From NCBI GenBank assembly GCA_030837345.1, contig JAUPKQ010000120.1:1-56398 (forward strand): a stretch of DNA of 56,398 nt, written 5' to 3'. The notes beneath the pieces were generated by a model. That model saw only the letters and a list, made by a program, of their open reading frames with translations. It was not told where the DNA came from and ran no database searches. Shown here piece by piece: positions 53,879-56,398 of this stretch (the first letter of the stretch is position 1; the number at the start of each line of letters is the position of its first letter). The position numbers and the translations under genes were made by a program. Origin of the DNA: Actinomycetota bacterium. GTDB taxonomy: Bacteria; Actinomycetota; Actinomycetes; Actinomycetales; Kineosporiaceae.

Positions 53879-56398
53879 TCAGGCGCGCGGCTTCTCCCGC
53901 ATCTCGAAGGTTTCGATCGTGTCACCGATGCGGATGTCGTTGAAGGACCCGAGTCCGATACCGCACTCGTAGCCCTCGCGGACCTCCGTCGCGTCGTCCT
54001 TGAAGCGCTTCAGCGAATCGATGGCCAAGCTCGGAGCGACGATGACGCCGTCGCGCACGAGCCGCGCCTTGGAGTTCCGGCGAATCTCCCCGGACCGGAC
54101 GATGCACCCGGCGATATTGCCGAACTTGCTCGACCGGAACACCTCCCGGATCTCCGCGCTGCCGAGCTGCGCCTCTTCGTACTCCGGCTTGAGCATGCCC
54201 TTGAGAGCAGCCTCGATCTCCTCGATCGCCTGGTAGATGACCGAGTACTGCCGGATGTCCACGCCCTCGCGGTCGGCGAGCTCGCCGACCTTCTCCGCCG
54301 GGCGCACGTTGAACCCGACGATGATGGCGCTGGACGCGACCGCGAGGTTGACGTTGTTCATCGTGATCGCGCCGACGCCCCGGTCGATGACCTGCAGCTC
54401 GACCTCGTCGCCGACATCGATCTGCAAGAGGGCGTCCTCCAGGGCCTCCACCGAACCGGAGACGTCGCCCTTGAGGATGAGGTTGAGGGTCTGGACCTTG
54501 CCCTGCTCCAGAGCCTTCGTGAAGTCCTCCAGGCTGATCCTCTTGCGGCGCTTGGCGAGGATCGCGGCCCGTTCGACGGCCTCACGCTTCTCGGCGATCT
54601 GCCGGGCCGTGCGGTCGTCCGGCGCGACGATGAACGTGTCGCCGGCCCGCGGGACCGAGGTGAGACCGAGCACCTGGACGGCGCGCGACGGGAGGGCGAC
54701 GTCCATCGTGTCGCCGTTCTCGTCGAGCATCGCCCGGACCCGGCCGTGGGCCGTGCCACAGACGATCGAGTCGCCGACCGCCAGCGTTCCGGACTGGACG
54801 AGGACCGTCGCCACAGGGCCACGGCCACGGTCGAGGTTGGCCTCGATCGACACGCCTCGGGCGTCCTTGTCGGGGTTGGCCGACAGCTCCAGCGCCGCGT
54901 CCGCGGTGAGCAGGATCGCCTCGAGGACACCGTCGATGTTGATCCGCTGCTTCGCCGAGATGTCGACGAACATCGTTTCGCCGCCGTACTCCTCGGCCAC
55001 CAGGTTGTACTCGGTGAGCTGCTGACGGATCTTCGCCGGGTTGGCGCCCTCTTTGTCGATCTTGTTGACCGCGACGACGATCGGGACACCAGCGGCCTGG
55101 GCGTGGTTGAGCGCCTCGATCGTCTGCGGCATCACGCCGTCGTCGGCCGCCACCACGAGGACCGCGATGTCGGTGACCTTCGCCCCACGGGCACGCATGG
55201 CGGTGAAGGCCTCGTGACCAGGGGTGTCGATGAAGGTGATCGCCCGGGTGATGCCCTCGTGCTCGGCGTGCACCTGGTAGGCACCGATGTGCTGGGTGAT
55301 GCCGCCGGCCTCCCCCGCCACCACGTTGGCGTGGCGGATGGCGTCGAGGAGCTTCGTCTTGCCGTGGTCGACGTGACCCATGACCGTGACGACCGGAGGC
55401 CTCGCCTCGAGGAACTCGGCGTCGTCCTCAGCCTCGCCCTCGATGTCGATGGAGAAGGACTCCAGGAGTTCGCGGTCCTCCTCCTCCGGGGAGACCACCT
55501 GGATGTCATAGCCGAGCTCGGAGCCGAGCAGGCCGAACGTGTCCTCGTCGAGGGACTGCGTCGCCGTCGCCATCTCGCCGAGGTGGAACAGCACCGTCAC
55601 CAGGCTGGCCGGATTGGCGTTGATCTTCTCGGCGAAATCGGTCAGCGACGCGCCACGGCGCAGCCGCACGATCGTCGACCCGTCGCCGCGGGGAATCTGC
55701 ACGCCACCCGGCATGGGCGCCTGCATGTTGTCGAACTCTTGACGCCGCTGCTTCTTCGACTTGCGACCGCGCACGGGACGGCCACCGGCGCGCCCGAAGG
55801 CGCCCTGCGTACCGCCACGACCGCCGCCGCCCTTGCCGAACCCGCGTCCACCGGCGGGGCCTCCGCCGCCACCGGGACCGCCGGGACGGCCGCCGAAGCC
55901 ACCGCCGGGACGTCCCGCGCCACCGCGGGAGGGTGCGCCGGGACGGCCGCTGCTCGGGCTGCCAGGACGGCCGACCGACGAGCGGCCGGGCATCATGCCG
56001 GGGTTGGGGCGAGGCGGCATATTGCCAGGACTCGGGCGGGGACCAGCCGGACGGGGACCGCCGGGACGGTCGCCACCGGACGCCGGCGCACCACCGGCGC
56101 CACGCGAGCCACCGGGACGGGGCATGCCCTGGCTGGGCGCGAACGGGTTGTTGCCCGGACGGGGACCGCCACCGGGACGGGGCATGCCCTGGCTGGGCGC
56201 GAACGGGTTGTTGCCCGGACGGGGCGATCCACCAGGCCCGGGACGGGGGCCGCGGTCACCCCGAGGACCACGGTCCTCACGGGCGGCCGGAGCCTGCGGA
56301 CGCCCGGGGGCCTGCGGGCGGGGGCCACCGGGACGGGGACCACCGGACTGCCCCGGGGAGGGCGCCGCCTGGCTGGGGGCGGAGGGGGTTCGCGGCCC
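53879..56398 (-). CDS. infB: Translation initiation factor IF-2 (5' end outside the window)
   Basis: About 840 residues are visible; the frame stays open to the window edge at 56398, so the true start lies beyond. Delivers initiator tRNA and joins subunits. G1 [13 protein letters not shown]3 DTPGHEAFT and G4 NKIDKEG are in the GTPase domain, followed by domains II-IV. The visible N-terminus is Pro/Gly/Arg-rich and contains a 20-residue tandem repeat. It leads the infB-ylxP-rbfA-truB cluster. Confidence 0.97.
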   Translation of the reverse strand, partial: GPRTPSAPSQAAPSPGQSGGPRPGGPRPQAPGRPQAPAAREDRGPRGDRGPRPGPGGSPRPGNNPFAPSQGMPRPGGGPRPGNNPFAPSQGMPRPGGSRGAGGAPASGGDRPGGPRPAGPRPSPGNMPPRPNPGMMPGRSSVGRPGSPSSGRPGAPSRGGAGRPGGGFGGRPGGPGGGGGPAGGRGFGKGGGGRGGTQGAFGRAGGRPVRGRKSKKQRRQEFDNMQAPMPGGVQIPRGDGSTIVRLRRGASLTDFAEKINANPASLVTVLFHLGEMATATQSLDEDTFGLLGSELGYDIQVVSPEEEDRELLESFSIDIEGEAEDDAEFLEARPPVVTVMGHVDHGKTKLLDAIRHANVVAGEAGGITQHIGAYQVHAEHEGITRAITFIDTPGHEAFTAMRARGAKVTDIAVLVVAADDGVMPQTIEALNHAQAAGVPIVVAVNKIDKEGANPAKIRQQLTEYNLVAEEYGGETMFVDISAKQRINIDGVLEAILLTADAALELSANPDKDARGVSIEANLDRGRGPVATVLVQSGTLAVGDSIVCGTAHGRVRAMLDENGDTMDVALPSRAVQVLGLTSVPRAGDTFIVAPDDRTARQIAEKREAVERAAILAKRRKRISLEDFTKALEQGKVQTLNLILKGDVSGSVEALEDALLQIDVGDEVELQVIDRGVGAITMNNVNLAVASSAIIVGFNVRPAEKVGELADREGVDIRQYSVIYQAIEEIEAALKGMLKPEYEEAQLGSAEIREVFRSSKFGNIAGCIVRSGEIRRNSKARLVRDGVIVAPSLAIDSLKRFKDDATEVREGYECGIGLGSFNDIRIGDTIETFEMREKPRA
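56109..56224. repeat. 60-bp direct tandem repeat in infB
   Basis: Bases 56109-56164 recur almost perfectly at 56169-56224, a 60-bp period (20 codons) coding for a Gly/Met/Pro/Arg-rich unit ending NPFAPSQ. It keeps the infB frame, so copy number may vary by slippage or recombination without frameshift. Confidence 0.85.

Overview
The window is high-GC, gene-dense chromosomal DNA from an actinobacterium. The gene set and order (hflX, dapF, miaB, a GluABCD-type importer, recX-recA, clgR-cinA-pgsA-rimO, ftsK, rnj-dapA, thyA-dfrA, dapB, an M16 peptidase, pnp-rpsO, ribF, truB-rbfA-ylxP-infB) and proteins such as ClgR, DUF3046 and an Lhr-type helicase point to the order Micrococcales. Family or genus cannot be fixed from sequence reading alone. 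I saw no tRNA, rRNA, CRISPR array, intact insertion sequence or phage gene.

Layout. 1-2640 is visibly poorer in GC: about 1.1 kb with decayed coding debris, then a coupled pair encoding a DUF6318 lipoprotein and a PKD-domain protein. 2683-11066 is mostly minus strand: hflX, dapF, a 1006-residue LAL/LuxR regulator and miaB, with a small plus-strand-facing methyltransferase gene divergent from hflX. 11190-14646 is a plus-strand glutamate-type ABC importer operon with its own promoter. 14713-16603 holds recX and recA with a LexA box inside the recA promoter. 16604-17479 has no convincing gene. 17480-20437 encodes an ABC-2 exporter (one ATPase, two permeases) and DUF3046. 20549-25785 holds the 1589-residue Lhr helicase and a small lipoprotein. 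25846-29006 is the rimO-pgsA-cinA-clgR block. 29262-30959 is a secreted subtilase. 31110-39099 runs dapA-rnj-psuK-psuG and ftsK-NYN. 39179-41193 is thyA-dfrA with an intrinsic terminator and a divergent DUF456 gene. 41211-44881 is an accessory stretch with a GH9 cellulase and a DUF305 lipoprotein. 44947-56398 is dapB, M16, pnp, rpsO, ribF, a small-peptide locus, truB, rbfA, ylxP and the truncated infB.

How the genes work together. RNA modification and turnover dominate: MiaB, RimO, TruB, RbfA, S15, PNPase, RNase J and a pseudouridine-salvage pair abutting RNase J. DapA, DapB and DapF supply diaminopimelate for peptidoglycan. ThyA and DfrA form the thymidylate/folate cycle. RecA, RecX, Lhr and FtsK serve DNA repair and segregation.

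The most striking unexplained item is a roughly 0.9 kb lower-GC insertion between ribF and truB, normally close neighbours. It carries a 55-residue, six-cysteine peptide gene with a strong ribosome binding site, a near-consensus promoter, two matching palindromic operator-like sites 90 bp apart and a hairpin in its leader. Its C-terminus resembles that of mersacidin-type lantibiotics, but no modification enzyme is visible nearby. A second window-wide pattern is a TAnnnT box exactly 6 nt (sometimes 7-8) before start codons of several genes, which fits leaderless transcription.
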